Positions 9,531 through 22,502 of a DNA stretch of 27,500 nucleotides are shown piece after piece. Below the pieces are notes generated by a model. It ran no database searches, was not told the DNA's origin, and saw nothing but the letters and a program-made list of their open reading frames with translations. Position 1 is the first letter of the stretch; the number at the start of each line of letters is the position of its first letter. The position numbers and the translations under genes were made by a program. Source of the stretch: Nymphaea colorata (taxonomy: Eukaryota; Streptophyta; Magnoliopsida; Nymphaeales; Nymphaeaceae); the NCBI RefSeq assembly GCF_008831285.2, contig NC_045140.1:67501-95000 (forward strand), in the 5' to 3' direction.

Positions 9531-12500
9531 TGTTAGGCCCACTCCTGCTAGAACTTGAATTTCCTAACCAAGAGCGACCTACCTTCCCAGGTCTCTTGAG
9601 TGCTACTCAAAATCCGAAAATCCTAAGACAAATAATTACAACACTTCTACCCAGCCGGACAGACCCCGGCGCAAAAACCCTTAGGACGGGAGACTCAGGT
9701 GCGGAAAACCCTTAATTCCCAATTCCTAACTACGGGCAGACCTAAGGCAACACTACAATAGGTGACACGGCTTTACAATCGTAAGCGATACAAGAATTCA
9801 CTCTTCTCACTCAAGAACAAACCATTCACCAAATTATACTACTAGCGAACAAACCACGCCCAGCAATAAGCAAATGGGTACGGTCGGCTCCTTGTGGTCG
9901 TGTCTCGGGCAGCTGGCCCTTGAGGTACCACGGCAGGGAGCTAGGCCGAAGCCTTGGGCTAAAACAATAACTAAAACAAACTAAATGGAATCCTAAAACA
10001 GAAAGCAAAACACCCTCCCCGGAATCTACAAGTGGGCTAAGGTGTTACCGGCCAAGAGCTAGCCTTGGCTGAGCCGGAACAACCGCGGGGTGAAGACCAA
10101 CCCCCGGGCAGTGCAGCAACGGGCCGGCGTGAAGCGCGCGGCCTGGACAGCCTCCTGCTGTCGGACGGATTGGCAGACGCCGGCTGGAGCAGCAGTCTGC
10201 TGCTGAGCGGAGACGGAAGCGCGGGGAAACAGCGACAGCCGCCTACTGTCGGGAATGGCCGGTGGACGCGCGGCCGAGAATGGCGCGGGCCTGCTATCGG
10301 GCTGCCTGATGACGAGTGGCCGAGAGGACAGCGAGTTACGTGCGGCGTTGGCTGGCGGAAGGAGTCGGATAGCCGAGAGCAAAACTGCGGAGGCGGCGGC
10401 AGGAACAAAGGCGAGTGGTTGTCGCCTTGGGCACCGGCGGAGCAGCGACTGGACGTCGCCGATGTGCTGACGAGTGCCGCCTGCCGACTGAAGACGGGTC
10501 GGCGAGGGAAGGCCGACTAGGCAGCCACCTGCTGCCTGGAGCCGAGAGGAGAGGGCGACCGACTGTCGCCGCTAAGCTGGACAGAAGCCGCGGACAGGAC
10601 GAGGGGGGCGAAAGCCGAGTTCGGCAGTGCCTACCTGCCTATTCTCCGAATGGCTCAGCCACGGACGCCGGTAGTAAATCCGACGACGGGACGCGGCCGA
10701 GGTGCTGGCCGGGGACAGCTAGCGGTGCGCTAGCGTCGCCGACTGAACCTAGTCCCTAGCTACGGCTGGGCTGGGCTGGAACTGGCGGGGCTCTAAGGGT
10801 AGGTCAGTCAAGTTAAGAGGGCTCGGGCTGGGTAGGCCGAGGGTCAAAAGGGGCTTGGGTTAACAAGGGAGGTTATCCTAGCTAAGAGGGGGGTCAAACC
10901 GAGAGGGTGAACTAGAGAAAGTGAGGTTAAGGTGAGCTCGGACGAGGGGCTTAGGCAAGGGCTGACCTCGGTTAGGGATAGGTTAGCTGGGTCACTCGAG
11001 CTAGGCTCGAGTCAACTAGGGTGGTTCTAGCTGGGCTCGGGTTGACCGAATATCTAAGGCTGGAAAGAGGTTAGGACTAAAGAGCTCAAGTCAAATAAGA
11101 AGAAGACGACTAGTTGACTGGATTCGGTCAAGGTCAAACTGGGTTAGGTTTGACTAAGACACCTAAGTCGGGTTAGGGGCTAGGTCAAATTGACTTAGGA
11201 CTAAGCTCGAGCTAAGAGGGTTTCCTAAGACTAAAAAGACTAAGTGACTCGAGTAGGTCTCTCGAGCAAGGAGATGGTGACACGTTGCGAAAATCAAGGG
11301 CCACGATTGAAGACGGTTAGGGGAAGTGGGGCGACTTGGCTTGGAGGAGCTCGTGGCTAAGGGAGATGCAGACACGTAGATGAATCAACAGCTAAGAATA
11401 ACTGTAGTTGGGGAATGAATGAGGACGTGATTGAGGGTACGTGCGGGTCTTAAGTGACTTGCGCTACAATTTGGGAAAAGGGGCTCGAAATGAGGAAGTG
11501 GCGCGCCAAAGGGGGACTCGCGTGGGCTGAGGTGGCGAACTACGAGAGCTTGGTGAAAAAGGGACTGGCGAGCTGGAGGGGAGACCTATTCGTGGGCAAG
11601 GAGATGCTGCCACGTGGCCAGATGTGTGGCTGATATTGCTTGCGAGAGGAGAAGGAGACTTAGCCAAAATGCAAGATGGCGAGGTGGCATATAGTGGTCC
11701 TAAAGCTAAGGAACGTGGAAAATAACTAAGTTTCGGGTAAGGGGCACGATGGGCCAGGTGGGACACGAGCTGAGGGTGATAACTGGATAGCTGACACGTG
11801 TACAGGAGGACGGTGAGGATTGGACTTACCTGGTCCGAGTTGACTGCACGTAGACTCGCGCCAAGAGAGGAAGACCGGCCTGGTTTGAGTTCAATCTCAC
11901 CAAAGACCAGAACGCCCCTTCAAGCTTCACGCAGACTTCGGTTCGCACAAGGGCAGGGCTGTCCTAAAACGCCGGAGTCTGGAGATGGCGCCGGAAGTTG
12001 CAGGTCACGTCGGAAGATAGCAGAATTCCGGCAAGGACGCGAACTCACTATCCAACCGAGCGATTTCACCCAAACTTGGCTATGTTGGAGCACTTGATTG
12101 GACGATTACAATGAACTCGTACGATTGATAGTCCACCGGTTAGATCTTGAAGAGCAGGACGTTTTAGCCTGCTGGACCGAAGGAGAAGAGGGAGGACAGA
12201 AACCGAGTTTTACTTTGCTAAAACTCGACTACTTCCACCGCTCGCGTTCTTCGTTTTATGGCTGAATTAACCCAAAGTTTCAAGAACTTTCTTCAAGAAG
12301 ATCGTAGGATAATATAAAGCAGAACTTGCTATTTAGCACAGACCTTCCTCACGAGTTTGCCGAGAAGAAAGCCTCGCTCTTAAGCAACTTCTGTCCTAGA
12401 TTAATTTTACGAAAATCAAGAAGAAAGCCGAGAACTAGAAGTAATTTCTTAGCCGTCGCTGCTGGATTCTCAAACGAATTCAGCCTTCCCTGTTGCAAAG

Positions 12501-13507
12501 GCAGCCTCTCAACTTCACCGGGGTCGAGAAGAAGGTACCAACCTTGCTGAAATTGCAGTTTCAAAGGGGAATCAGCCGTGGACGAGGGAGGGATTGCCGC
12601 CGGTAGGGAGGAATCCGCCGCAAGCCGTCGTGCTTTGAGTTCACCACCGGAATATCTCCGATGCCCGAAGCTTTGCTGGAATTAGAAAGCGTCACAGGCC
12701 AAGGGGACGCGAGGGGATGAGAGGCACCGCAGATTTCACCATGTGAAACTCGATGGCTGACGAAGAAGATGAAGAACTCGCCTCTAGACCGAGGGAGAGA
12801 GAGACAGCCTCACGAGGAGGAGAAAGAATACAACTTAGCAAAATGCTTTCCTTAGTCCAAAATTCGATACAAACTCTAAGATCCAAAACAATATATACAT
12901 GTCCTAATTGAACGAGTCTACAATCCAGATCTCGTTCTCTACCCACAATCCAAATCCATATTGCCAAGCACAACCCGCTTGGCTAGGTCCTTATTTCAAA
13001 ACCCAACGAAAGCAAACCTATTTGCTTAACAAAAAACACTTAAACTAGACTCGGGCCTAATGCCCAACTCGTAAACAAAAGGGTTAAACCCCTGAGCCTT
13101 GTGAGCCCAGGGTGGGGACCTCGTGAGGGGACCCGCCCTCACTTCGGTTGACTAGACCAAGAGCTCGGTCTGGTTTGACCGAGCCATTTGCCTAAGACCT
13201 TGGTCTTTGGCTAGCCTCAAGGGACATAAGACCGGACTCACTTGGTTAAGACTCTACTAGCTTAGTGAGACCTACTCTAGAATCACAATCACCCTGAGAC
13301 GTACCCAGTTCAAGCACCGTCTTGGCTTCAGCTGCTCCTCCCGCTCCTCCCACTGCAACTGACGCTGGTGCAGAATCCTTCTCCTTGGGACTTACCTGCG
13401 CGAGCTGAAGAGAACGCGCCCAAATCTCTGACGCCTTCCTCTTACGCCGACTGGGTTCGGCCTGCTCTGCCTCCATCTGCACGGGACCTGGAAATTGGTC
13501 CGTAACA
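9531..13507 (-). repeat. Element 1, 5' LTR (right copy, 3,977 bp)
   Basis: Promoter-bearing copy of the LTR at 422-4398, with the same length and, as far as I compared, the same sequence. It ends TAACA at 13507 and is followed by target duplication GATAC. Because it also contains the tail-coding stretch, a 78-codon open frame persists at 13246-13482, but here it has no connection to the polyprotein and I treat it as a shadow. Confidence 0.96.
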
Positions 13508-13512
13508 GATAC
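13508..13512. repeat. Target-site duplication of element 1, right copy (GATAC)
   Basis: Matches 417-421 exactly. Removing the element and one copy gives GGGATAC joined to ACAAGGCGGATTCG. That join resembles the intact B|C boundary at 13693-13712 (GGGATAC then AGAAAGCGAATTCG). Confidence 0.95.
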
Positions 13513-14133
<621 letters not shown>

Positions 14134-17100
14134 TGGTGGGAACCCGGCTAGGACTGCCTAAGCTCGCTGCCGAATGCCGAACTCCCTTCCCAAGATCTCT
14201 TGGGGCAGGCTCCGAATAGGCTAAGTATTAAGAAGACTTTACACTCTTTCCCTGCCGGACAGCAACCCCGGCTTAATTTCCCAAGTTAGGACAGAATTAC
14301 AAGAGTGTTTCCCGAACCCAAATAGCCAATCCTACTACAAGAATGCTAAGGGGCTCAAGGCTTAATACAACCGCGACGATACAACTTAAACGCTCACCTC
14401 ACTCAACCACATTCACATCCAAGCATTCATAAAAAACATACATGCCTAAGCGCACAAACCACACCCTCAACCCCTAGGTGGCCAAGCCGCAAGGAGGTGT
14501 GTCGTCGGCTGAACGAGCCTCCGAGGACCTCACTATGCCGCGCGCCGTGTAGGCGGGTTTGTAAGCAAGAACACCCTCCCCGTGCTATAGTGGGACAGGG
14601 TACAAACCTCCTCGAAGCTAGTCCGAGCTATCCACCGAGGCTGGAAAACCAGAAACTAAGCCTCGGTACTCAGCAAATGCCTCCTCGCCCAAGCTGGACA
14701 GCAAGCTCCACGACCCCAACTCACCGGTCGCTTGATGGCTCACGGTTCACCTCAGCAACAAGGGAAGCACGGATTACTGTTACAGCAAAACAGTAATCGA
14801 ACAACAGAGCCAAAGTATGAAATGCCTCACAAGATGCGATCTAAACCCCTCTTTGTATGCTGTTAAGGGGGAAGCAGGCGTCGAACTGGTGTCGACGAGC
14901 ACCCTTCAACTCCAAGGTTGCGGCTCACGGACTGTTGCAGTCTATGCTAACAGGTTGCAGCCCATCCTCGTTGCAGCAGGGGTATGCTCCGCCAAAACAA
15001 GTGCAAGCACAATCAAATCCAGGATATAATGAAAGGAAAACGAGGGATTCAAGGAGCTGAAATCACCAGAGATACTCGTTTCCCCAATATCGAAGAAAAC
15101 GAGATCGGGGTAGCGTCGAGGCTTGGCCTCTGTTCTGGAAAACGAAGAAGACAGGTTCAGGCGCTGGCAGAGAGTGGCCTCCAGTCTAAAATTCGTATAA
15201 AATCACAGGAGTCTCCAAAAATCCCCAAACTTGGTCAGAAACAAGTAGACATCCTCAGGAGTGGACGCTCCAAGTTTGAGCCAAATCCGACGAGTTTAAG
15301 GCCAGGTCGTTGAGCTCTGAAAATCGCGCACGTTCTGTCCTTCGTTCAGAAATGTATCAGGCGCAGAACAGCTTCAGGACTGCTGGAGAGGTCTTCGATG
15401 GAAAAATCATAACAATTCATAGACACCTCCAAAAATCCTGAAATTTGGACTGTAGCAAGACCACTAGCCAAGGAGTAGACGCTCCAAATTTGAGCTGAAT
15501 CTGAGCTGTCTAGACCCCAGTCGTTGATCCCTCAAAGTCGCTGTAGTTCTGTCGCCTGTTTCAGGAAGAGCCGTCGTGCAGAAGAACAGCCACAGGTCTT
15601 CAAATCGCCACTCCGCCTCAATGCGATCAAATCAAGAGATGAAACCACTTGCAATCGACAGATAATTAAATTTGGAACAAGCTAAAGTCAATAGATCACC
15701 CGGTGATGCTGCATTCCCAATGTTCTAAGCGAATATTGGTTACAGCCGCCTGTGGCGGAGAAACAGGGATGCTCGCCGCCGATTCCCGCCAGATTCAGAC
15801 CGTCGCCTCCAGAAACGCCATCTACAGTCCGATCGACGTCAAATTTGGTGGAGATGATCTCAGGGATGTTGGGAATCTAATGGCACCGGAATCGTGAAGA
15901 TCCAACGGTTGGATCGCCGGAAATGTCGCCGGAAACAGGAACTGGTCGGCGGAACTGCGTGACAGAACCTACTCCGACTTCTCAAGCTCGTAACTCACTC
16001 AATACTGAACGGATTGACGCGATTCCACTTCCTATAGAAAGCTTGGTTCGGTGGGAAGCGAACAGTATCAAAATCCCCAAAAGTTATGGCCGATTGACCC
16101 TTCGATTTAAGCTCGGATTGAGACTGGCTGTGGTAGGCCTGTTTCAACCGAATGCTCAAAAAGAGGCTCGATCATCCTCCAAACGACCCCCAAACCCATT
16201 CTCCTTCGCTTCGATCCTTCTTCAGATCATCCTCACGGATTCCAGAAGGATCCCACGGCATACAAACGAATTGGGGAGGCGATTTACAGTCACTACAAGA
16301 GGAAATGACGCTGGAAAAACACACTTAGCTGTATTTCTGCTGAACGGACGATCAAATGCATCTCAGATCTTCACACCGCCGTGTAGGCATTGCGCGAAGG
16401 CTGGAGAATGCCTTCCGGATGGTGGATGACGCCTCTCGACACCCCTGTGGCTGAGGAGTCCGCACGGCATTCACCTTTGCTTCTGCTCGGGTAGACGATG
16501 AAGAAGACAACCGCCGGCTGCTTGCTTCGTTTCACCTCCTAGTAGAGAAACCAGCGGAGGGTGTGGGATAATGTCGGGTTGCCAATCCGCCATTGATGAA
16601 TCTGAGGAGGCTGGAGAAGAACCTCAGATGTTTCACACAGAAATGGGGAGGAAGAAGAAGATGGAGGCGCAAGAAACGCGCGGGTGAAGAGAAACCTGTT
16701 TCTATTAGAAACTTTGTCCAAAAATCATTAACAACTTAGGGTTAACTTCACAAAGACACTATTTAAAGTGTAGCATGACTCGGTTCGGTCTATGTCTCGA
16801 ACCGGGTCGGTACAAAACTGAAACATAACTAAAAATGAAACCGGTTCCTACTAAAAACGCTGGATTTGGATCGGGTCCTAAGACGGGATCCTGTCAAAAC
16901 CGCTCCGACTGACCCGTAATGCTGTAATCACTCCGTCTCGGCCTGAAATGGTCGGCTTGGGGCTGAAAACTCCTCCAACTCAGTCTCGGTCCACTGGGCA
17001 TGTGTGGCTAGGTCGGTCAGCTGGGCCCGGACAACTCCAGCTCATTGCATCGGCTAGCCTCCCTAAGAAAAATGCTGTCCTCGCTGGAATGACCTCCGTG

Positions 17101-17638
17101 CGTGATACCCTCGGAACAAGGATCGGCCACCCGCCCGAGTGCTGCTGCTGCTAGTGGTGATGGTGGTGCCCGCTCGTTAGCCTCTCTAAGGTTTCCGCTG
17201 TGCACTCTGATAGCGTCCTCGCTCGCTACAACCTCACAATGCTCCAGGTGACCTCCAGCGTCGACGCTCTCCTGCGCGCGGCACCCGTCTGCGTCCTCGA
17301 TGCCCGGTAGTCGGCGATGTCCCTCGGCTGTGCGCTCGGCCGTGCCCCGGAGTTGTGCTGCGCCTGTGGCCGGCAGTGGCATGCCTCCGACGATTACCTG
17401 GTGTGACGTTAGGCCTTGTGTGGCGTTATTAGCGCTACAAGCTGCACCATTCACAGTTAGTAAAGCCTCTCTGCCCCTTACACTCAGTGGCCAAGTCTCA
17501 CCCTTACCAAGTCTCTCATGCCCATCTGGCGACAAAGGGTTCGCGCAGACAAGCTTAGCGCTATCGGCCTGTGGTAGTTGATGGGATTCGGCAGCAATCA
17601 AGGCTAGTCCCGGCCTAGTCCTAGGGAGTTCCGTATCA
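14134..17638 (-). repeat. Element 2, 3' LTR (left copy, 3,505 bp)
   Basis: Begins TGGTGGGAAC and ends CCGTATCA; it is repeated at 22503-26010. Differences found: GG here against GGG (about 15738 and 24107), A15923 against G24293, CC against CCC (16511 and 24881), AAA against AAAA (16548 and 24919), and T17045 against C25417. The final 622 bp (17017-17638) encode the last 206 residues and the stop codon of Gag-Pol. Small frames such as 15923-16429 are in non-coding LTR; the start codon of that one is lost in the sister LTR, so I call no gene there. Confidence 0.95.
14772..14798. other. Perfect 10-bp hairpin in element 2 LTR
   Basis: GATTACTGTT at 14772-14781 and AACAGTAATC at 14789-14798 are perfect inverted repeats around a seven-base loop. 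The same structure is in the other LTR at 23141-23167. In element RNA it lies toward the 3' end of the LTR, so it could affect the mRNA end, strand transfer or packaging. The role is unknown. Confidence 0.6.
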
Positions 17639-20600
17639 GATCCACCACGCTGAGACTGAGCTTGTCCCCAAGCTCTAGTAGTTGGGAAATCCTGGACAAT
17701 CCTGTCATATAGCTCCCATGATGTACCTGAATCTGGGCCGTCCCACTCAACTAAAACCTCATGTCTCTGACGCCCCTCTCTCTGCAGGTGCCGGTGACGA
17801 AGTATCCTATACGGTCTAGGCCGAAAATCTGGCAAAGGTTCAATAAGTTCTGGCAACTGACCAAAATGCGGCTTGAGTCTAGTTACATGGAAGACCGGAT
17901 GGACTAATGCGGTGGGTGGTAGTGCTAACCTGTAGGCTCCTTTGCCAACTCTTTGCAAGACCCGGAATGGCCCATAATAACGGGGTAAAAGTTTGGAATA
18001 AGGCTGTCCAAGCAACGATTTTTGTCGCATAGGTAGCCTCTTCAACCATGCCATGTCCCCAACCTTGAACTCTCGATCTTTGCGGCCTTTATCATATGTT
18101 TGTTTCATTCGATTCTGGGCTCTTACGATATGCTGCCTCAAAACTGTCAAGATCTCATCCCGATTACGGAGTGTGCAGTCCACCTCATCATCTTGAGCTG
18201 TCCCTACTTCATAGTTTGGAATGAGTGGAGGAGGACACCCATACAGTGCCTCGTAGGGAGTGATACTAGTCCCGGAATGGAGACTAGTGTTGTAGGACCA
18301 TTCTGCCCAAGCAAGATACCGAACCCAAGTGTTCGGTCGTTCCCCCGCGAAACAACGCAGATAGGTCTCTAGTGTCCTGTTCACCACCTCGCTTTGCCCA
18401 TCGGTTTGCGGGTGGTGGGCTGTACTGAAATGCAATGAAGTCCCCGCCATGCGCATATACTCGCGCCAAAACGCACTAAGGAATATCGAATCCCTATCAC
18501 AAACGATAGTGCTCGGCATTCCATGAAGTTTGCCGACATAGTCTTGGTATATCCCGGCAACCAACGGCCCATTGTAGTGTCTTGGAAGAGGGGCAAAATG
18601 CCCATATTTCGTCAATCTGTCCACCACTACAAACACCGCTTCCTTTCCTTCCGAACGTGGCATTGCATCAATAAAATCCATTGATACATCAGCCCAAGGT
18701 TTTGTAGGTATTGGCAATGGGTGCATCAGCCCGGGTGGCTTGGTTGCTTCATACTTTTCCCTTTGGCAAATCTGACAACTCCTCACAAACTCTTTGACTT
18801 CTCCTTTTAGACCTTCCCACCAAAATTGGGTTTTGATCCTTGCAAGCGTTTTGGCCACGCCTTCGTGACCTGCGGTGGTTGAACAATGAAAGTGTGATAG
18901 GAGCTCCTTTTTGAGGGAGGAACCGCGTGGTACCACAGCTTTGCCCTTTCGGTAAAGCACGTTCCCCTTCATGCCATGGTTTGGGATTGATCCCGGATTC
19001 TGCTGAACCGATGCTCTAAGTAGTCTCAAACCTTCATCAGCCTCTTGCTCAATGACCAATCGCTGCCACAAATCGGTTTCCAGAACGGACAAGGTTAGAA
19101 ATTGCTCTCCAAGTCTCGATAACGAATCAGCCGCCGAGTTTTCGGTTCCTTTCTTGTATTCGATTGTAAAATCGTAACCCAATAGCTTGGCGAGCCATCT
19201 TTGTTGAGTAGGCGTTGAGACCCTTTGTTTGAGCATATACCTTAAACTACTATGATCCGTTCTCACAATGAATTTGCGCCCGATGAGGTAGGGCCTCCAT
19301 TTCTCCACGGCCAACACGATGGCAAATAACTCCTTTTCATATGTGGATAATGGCTTTGCCCTATGGGTGAGAGCCTTGGACATGTAGGCTATTGGGTGGC
19401 CCTTTTGGCTGAGGACAGCCCCAACACCAACGTCGCTTGCGTCCGTCTCCACCACGAAATCAAGTGAAAAATCTGGCAAGGTTAGCACGGGCGCGGCTAA
19501 CATTGCTGCCTTAAGCTTTACGAATGCTTCCCTTGAGTGATCCGTCCAGGTGAACTCCCCTTTCTTCAACATTTTCGTCAAAGGGGAGGCTATAGATCCA
19601 TAGCCTTGAATAAACCTTCGATAGTAACCAGTAAGACCTAGAAATCCTCTCATTCCTCTCGGGTCTTTTGGCAAAGGCCATTGCTCCATGGCATGGAGCT
19701 TTTCTGGATCAGCTCTAACACCTTCCTTGGACACTATGTGTCCCAAATAGCCGATTGATTCTTGACCGAAACTGCACTTAGAAGCTTTTGCAAAGAGTTC
19801 ATTCTGCCTCAAAATTTGTAGTGTCTTCCTTAAGTGGACAATGTGGTGCTCTAATGATCGACTGTAAACCAGAATGTCATCGAAGAAAACTAGAATGAAA
19901 TCCCTCAGATGTGGTCTGAAAATATCATTCATACATCGTTGGAATGTAGCCGGGGCGTTGGTTAATCCGAAGGGCATGACCAAGAACTCATAATGCCCAT
20001 CGTGAGTTCTAAATGCAGTCTTGGGTACGTCATGCTTATCCATGCGTATCTGATGGTAACCAGCCCTTAAGTCAAGCTTGGAGAAAATGGAAGCGCCCGC
20101 CAATTCATCAAGGAGTTCGTCAATGACGGGTATAGGGTGGCGGTCCTTAATCGTGACTTCGTTAAGTGCCCGATAATCAACACAAAATCTCCAAGTTTCA
20201 TCCTTCTTTTTGACTAACAAAACAGGAGAGGAGAAGGGACTGCTACTCGGGCGAATGATTCCCCCTTCAATCATTTCTTTTACCAATCTCTCTATCTCCG
20301 TTTTCTGTGTAAACCCATAACGATAAGGCCTAACATTTACCGGTTCTGCCCCGTTTGATAGGACGATCCTGTGATCGTATGATCTTGGAGGAGGTAACCC
20401 TTTAGGTTCAGAAAAGACATCTTCAAAACCATCCAATACTTGCTGAACTTCCTTGGGAATGACTTCGGTCTCTGTCCCTTTTGGAGGTACATCAGTGGCT
20501 AACGATATCAGCCAGAGGGCTGGCTGTTGAGCTACGAGAGCCTTGATGGCTGCCTTCGGTTCCAAGTTGGGCTGGATTCCTTCGAGTGTCACTTGATCTC

Positions 20601-22464
20601 CTCCTTCCCTCTCAAATCTCATCTTCATTTTGGAGAAATCCCAGTAGATTCCCCCAAGTGTCTCTAACCAATCAACACCAAGAACAAGGTCCATCCCTTT
20701 TATCGGAAGAACTAAGACATCTATCTTGTATGGGATCCCTTGCACGGTTATATCCATGTTTCGGCAAATGTGGACGCAAGGTAGCCTTGTTCCATCTCCT
20801 ACCAAGACCGTGAGTGGTGCTTGATCTTCCAATGTGCATCCGCTATCCTTGGCCGTTTCTAAACTCATAAAATTATGAGTTGCTCCCGAATCTAGCAAGA
20901 TTGTGACTCTGTGCCCTTGAATGGTTCCAAGAACACGCATTGCTTTAGGACGGTTTGGGTCCCTCATGGAGTGAAGAACCCCATCCACCTTCTCAATTTC
21001 CGTTGGGCACTCTTGTTCTACTGGTTGCTCTTCCTCAACTGGGATTGAAACCTCAACTTCGTCCTCATCCTCTACAACCACCATTAGCTGAAACCTCTTA
21101 CATTTGTGTCCCTTGAACCACTTTTCCTCACATGACACACATAGCCCGGCTTTGAACCTTTCATCCCTCTCCTTAGCGGTGATGTAACGAACCGGAACAT
21201 TGTCCCTAACGGCTGGACGTGTATCCCTCTTTGGAAACCCTTGTGGCTGTGGTTTAGGAGTAGGCCTGTTGAAATTCCCTTTGTTTTGGTTGAATCCTCC
21301 GGTCTTAGAGAATTTCTCATACGCTGCCCGTTTGAGGAGCTTTTCCTCCATAACTCGTGCCCTTGCAAAGCAACTGTCTAAGTCTACATGTTCCTCGGAT
21401 AGCATCTCAATTCTAATATCCTCTCTCAATCCCGACATGAATGCACCTATGAGTGCGGGTTCGGGCCAATCTCCAACCATACATGACATGTCCTCAAATC
21501 GACCTTGAAACTCCTCCACGGTAGTGATTTGTTTCATGTTGATGAGCTCCACATGATAGTTAGTATATGACGAGACTCCAAAGCGAGCGAGTAATGCATT
21601 TGAAAATGTTTCCCATACCATGACCGGGTTTTTCCTCTTGTACGACCGATACCACCTCATAGCTGCCCCTTCAAAGTAGATCATGGCCGTTGTAATTTTT
21701 TTGTCTTCCCTAACTTCTTGGCACTCAAAGTATTGCTCCGCTTTAATCACCCAATCTTGGGCGTTTTTGCCATCAAACTTAGGAAAGTCAACCCGAATGT
21801 TGGATCTGGGTTCTATGTTCCTTTGGCCCCTCTTTTTCTCACTTCTTTGTCCGATTCTCTCACTATCTTCATCTGAAATTTCTTCAAAATCATTGTCTAC
21901 CAGTGGTTTGGAACAAGTTGCCATGTTAACTCCCATGGTCTTTTTATTTCCCATGTGAGCTTCATTGGTTTTGGGTGGAACTTGATTATCTTTTCCAATT
22001 TTAATCCCTCCAAAACTCGCTGCGGCATGCTCTTTGGGAGCTTGATATGATGTGTGAGGCTCTTCATAAGGTCCTTTTCCCTTATCTTCTCGGTTGTGCC
22101 CATGATTAACGGATCTTTCCATACGGTCCATTCTTTGATTTAGCCCTTCTATACTTTCTGACAATTGGTCCATTTTATTCATTCGGCCGGTTAAGAAACC
22201 CAATTGGTGACTTATTTGCGTGAAGTTATCAGTCATACGAATCATAGCTTCCTCAAAGCGAGACAACCTCTCTTCCACACGTGATGGCTGGTCTTGCCGA
22301 CTCATTCTTACTCTCATTTCCTCAAGTTCGGTTTCTATCCGTGAGAACTTTTCTCGGTTTGATTCATTCCTTCCGCTGCCCTCATGAACTGATTCGGTGG
22401 CTGCATCTTCGACGCCCAATTCCATTTCCTGTTGCTCAACTCTTGAGTTCTTCTTCTTTGCCAT
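17017..22464 (-). CDS. Gag-Pol polyprotein of element 2 (chromovirus)
   Basis: One uninterrupted 1,815-residue frame. The N-terminal half of Gag carries a coiled-coil-like charged region (about 30-125) and a retrotransposon Gag domain (about 225-375). The CCHC-like knuckle is C442, C445, H453 and C455, the same positions as in element 1. An acidic stretch follows in place of the serine tract. The protease has DSG at 525-527, reverse transcriptase has FFDD with D862 and D863, and RNase H has D1008. Integrase has an HHCC finger and the triad D1263, D1323, E1359. The chromodomain is at about 1542-1587 (LVEW, SWEL). Residues 1610-1815 are encoded by the 3' LTR and resemble nothing I know. The ATG at 22464 lies only 23 bases after the primer-binding site, an unusually short leader, but the lysine-rich start resembles element 1. 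Confidence 0.95.
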   Translation of the reverse strand: MAKKKNSRVEQQEMELGVEDAATESVHEGSGRNESNREKFSRIETELEEMRVRMSRQDQPSRVEERLSRFEEAMIRMTDNFTQISHQLGFLTGRMNKMDQLSESIEGLNQRMDRMERSVNHGHNREDKGKGPYEEPHTSYQAPKEHAAASFGGIKIGKDNQVPPKTNEAHMGNKKTMGVNMATCSKPLVDNDFEEISDEDSERIGQRSEKKRGQRNIEPRSNIRVDFPKFDGKNAQDWVIKAEQYFECQEVREDKKITTAMIYFEGAAMRWYRSYKRKNPVMVWETFSNALLARFGVSSYTNYHVELINMKQITTVEEFQGRFEDMSCMVGDWPEPALIGAFMSGLREDIRIEMLSEEHVDLDSCFARARVMEEKLLKRAAYEKFSKTGGFNQNKGNFNRPTPKPQPQGFPKRDTRPAVRDNVPVRYITAKERDERFKAGLCVSCEEKWFKGHKCKRFQLMVVVEDEDEVEVSIPVEEEQPVEQECPTEIEKVDGVLHSMRDPNRPKAMRVLGTIQGHRVTILLDSGATHNFMSLETAKDSGCTLEDQAPLTVLVGDGTRLPCVHICRNMDITVQGIPYKIDVLVLPIKGMDLVLGVDWLETLGGIYWDFSKMKMRFEREGGDQVTLEGIQPNLEPKAAIKALVAQQPALWLISLATDVPPKGTETEVIPKEVQQVLDGFEDVFSEPKGLPPPRSYDHRIVLSNGAEPVNVRPYRYGFTQKTEIERLVKEMIEGGIIRPSSSPFSSPVLLVKKKDETWRFCVDYRALNEVTIKDRHPIPVIDELLDELAGASIFSKLDLRAGYHQIRMDKHDVPKTAFRTHDGHYEFLVMPFGLTNAPATFQRCMNDIFRPHLRDFILVFFDDILVYSRSLEHHIVHLRKTLQILRQNELFAKASKCSFGQESIGYLGHIVSKEGVRADPEKLHAMEQWPLPKDPRGMRGFLGLTGYYRRFIQGYGSIASPLTKMLKKGEFTWTDHSREAFVKLKAAMLAAPVLTLPDFSLDFVVETDASDVGVGAVLSQKGHPIAYMSKALTHRAKPLSTYEKELFAIVLAVEKWRPYLIGRKFIVRTDHSSLRYMLKQRVSTPTQQRWLAKLLGYDFTIEYKKGTENSAADSLSRLGEQFLTLSVLETDLWQRLVIEQEADEGLRLLRASVQQNPGSIPNHGMKGNVLYRKGKAVVPRGSSLKKELLSHFHCSTTAGHEGVAKTLARIKTQFWWEGLKGEVKEFVRSCQICQREKYEATKPPGLMHPLPIPTKPWADVSMDFIDAMPRSEGKEAVFVVVDRLTKYGHFAPLPRHYNGPLVAGIYQDYVGKLHGMPSTIVCDRDSIFLSAFWREYMRMAGTSLHFSTAHHPQTDGQSEVVNRTLETYLRCFAGERPNTWVRYLAWAEWSYNTSLHSGTSITPYEALYGCPPPLIPNYEVGTAQDDEVDCTLRNRDEILTVLRQHIVRAQNRMKQTYDKGRKDREFKVGDMAWLKRLPMRQKSLLGQPYSKLLPRYYGPFRVLQRVGKGAYRLALPPTALVHPVFHVTRLKPHFGQLPELIEPLPDFRPRPYRILRHRHLQREGRQRHEVLVEWDGPDSGTSWELYDRIVQDFPTTRAWGQAQSQRGGSDTELPRTRPGLALIAAESHQLPQADSAKLVCANPLSPDGHERLGKGETWPLSVRGREALLTVNGAACSANNATQGLTSHQVIVGGMPLPATGAAQLRGTAERTAEGHRRLPGIEDADGCRAQESVDAGGHLEHCEVVASEDAIRVHSGNLREANERAPPSPLAAAALGRVADPCSEGITHGGHSSEDSIFLREASRCNELELSGPS
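17639..17650 (-). other. Position of the element 2 polypurine tract (poorly formed)
   Basis: The minus strand next to the 3' LTR reads GCGTGGTGGATC, purine-rich but interrupted by pyrimidines, unlike the clean 12-purine tract of element 1. This is where the plus-strand primer must lie. I see no better tract in the adjoining 60 bases. Confidence 0.4.
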
Positions 22465-22487
22465 AGCTGCTCAATCAGCCCCAAGGT

Positions 22488-22499
22488 GCTCTGATACCA
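22488..22499 (-). other. Primer-binding site of element 2 (initiator tRNA-Met)
   Basis: The minus strand reads TGGTATCAGAGC, complementary to the 3' end of initiator tRNA-Met, three bases inside the 5' LTR end (spacer GTT on the minus strand). It gives the element's orientation and matches the primer choice of element 1. Confidence 0.93.
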
Positions 22500-22502
22500 A
22501 AC

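Larger units (their letters stand above)
422..13507 (-). mobile_element. Element 1: complete Ty3/gypsy chromovirus LTR retrotransposon
   Basis: This 13,086-bp element is transcribed from the minus strand, antisense to the rRNA unit. Its parts in element order are: 5' LTR 13507-9531, iMet primer-binding site 9528-9516, leader, one Gag-Pol ORF 9308-4137, polypurine tract 4412-4401 and 3' LTR 4398-422. LTR ends form the inverted repeat TGTTA/TAACA, and GATAC flanks both sides. Domain order is Gag, CCHC finger, protease, reverse transcriptase, RNase H, integrase, chromodomain, which defines a plant chromovirus. The subclade is uncertain: the FFDD reverse-transcriptase box recalls Reina-like elements, while the very long LTRs recall Tekay/Del. 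The ORF is uninterrupted and the LTRs look identical, so the insertion appears very young and possibly autonomous. Confidence 0.96.

Noticed and set aside
15923-16429. 168-codon plus-strand frame in element 2 LTR (24293-24799 in the other copy)
   Set aside because: The ATG is absent in the right LTR (GTG there), it is antisense to the element, and the translation resembles no known protein.
16451-16475. CTGAGGAGTCCGCACGG resembles part of a hammerhead ribozyme core, as in plant retrozymes
   Set aside because: The invariant CTGATGA and GAAAC pieces are not both present and I could not find the required third stem and cleavage triplet on either strand.
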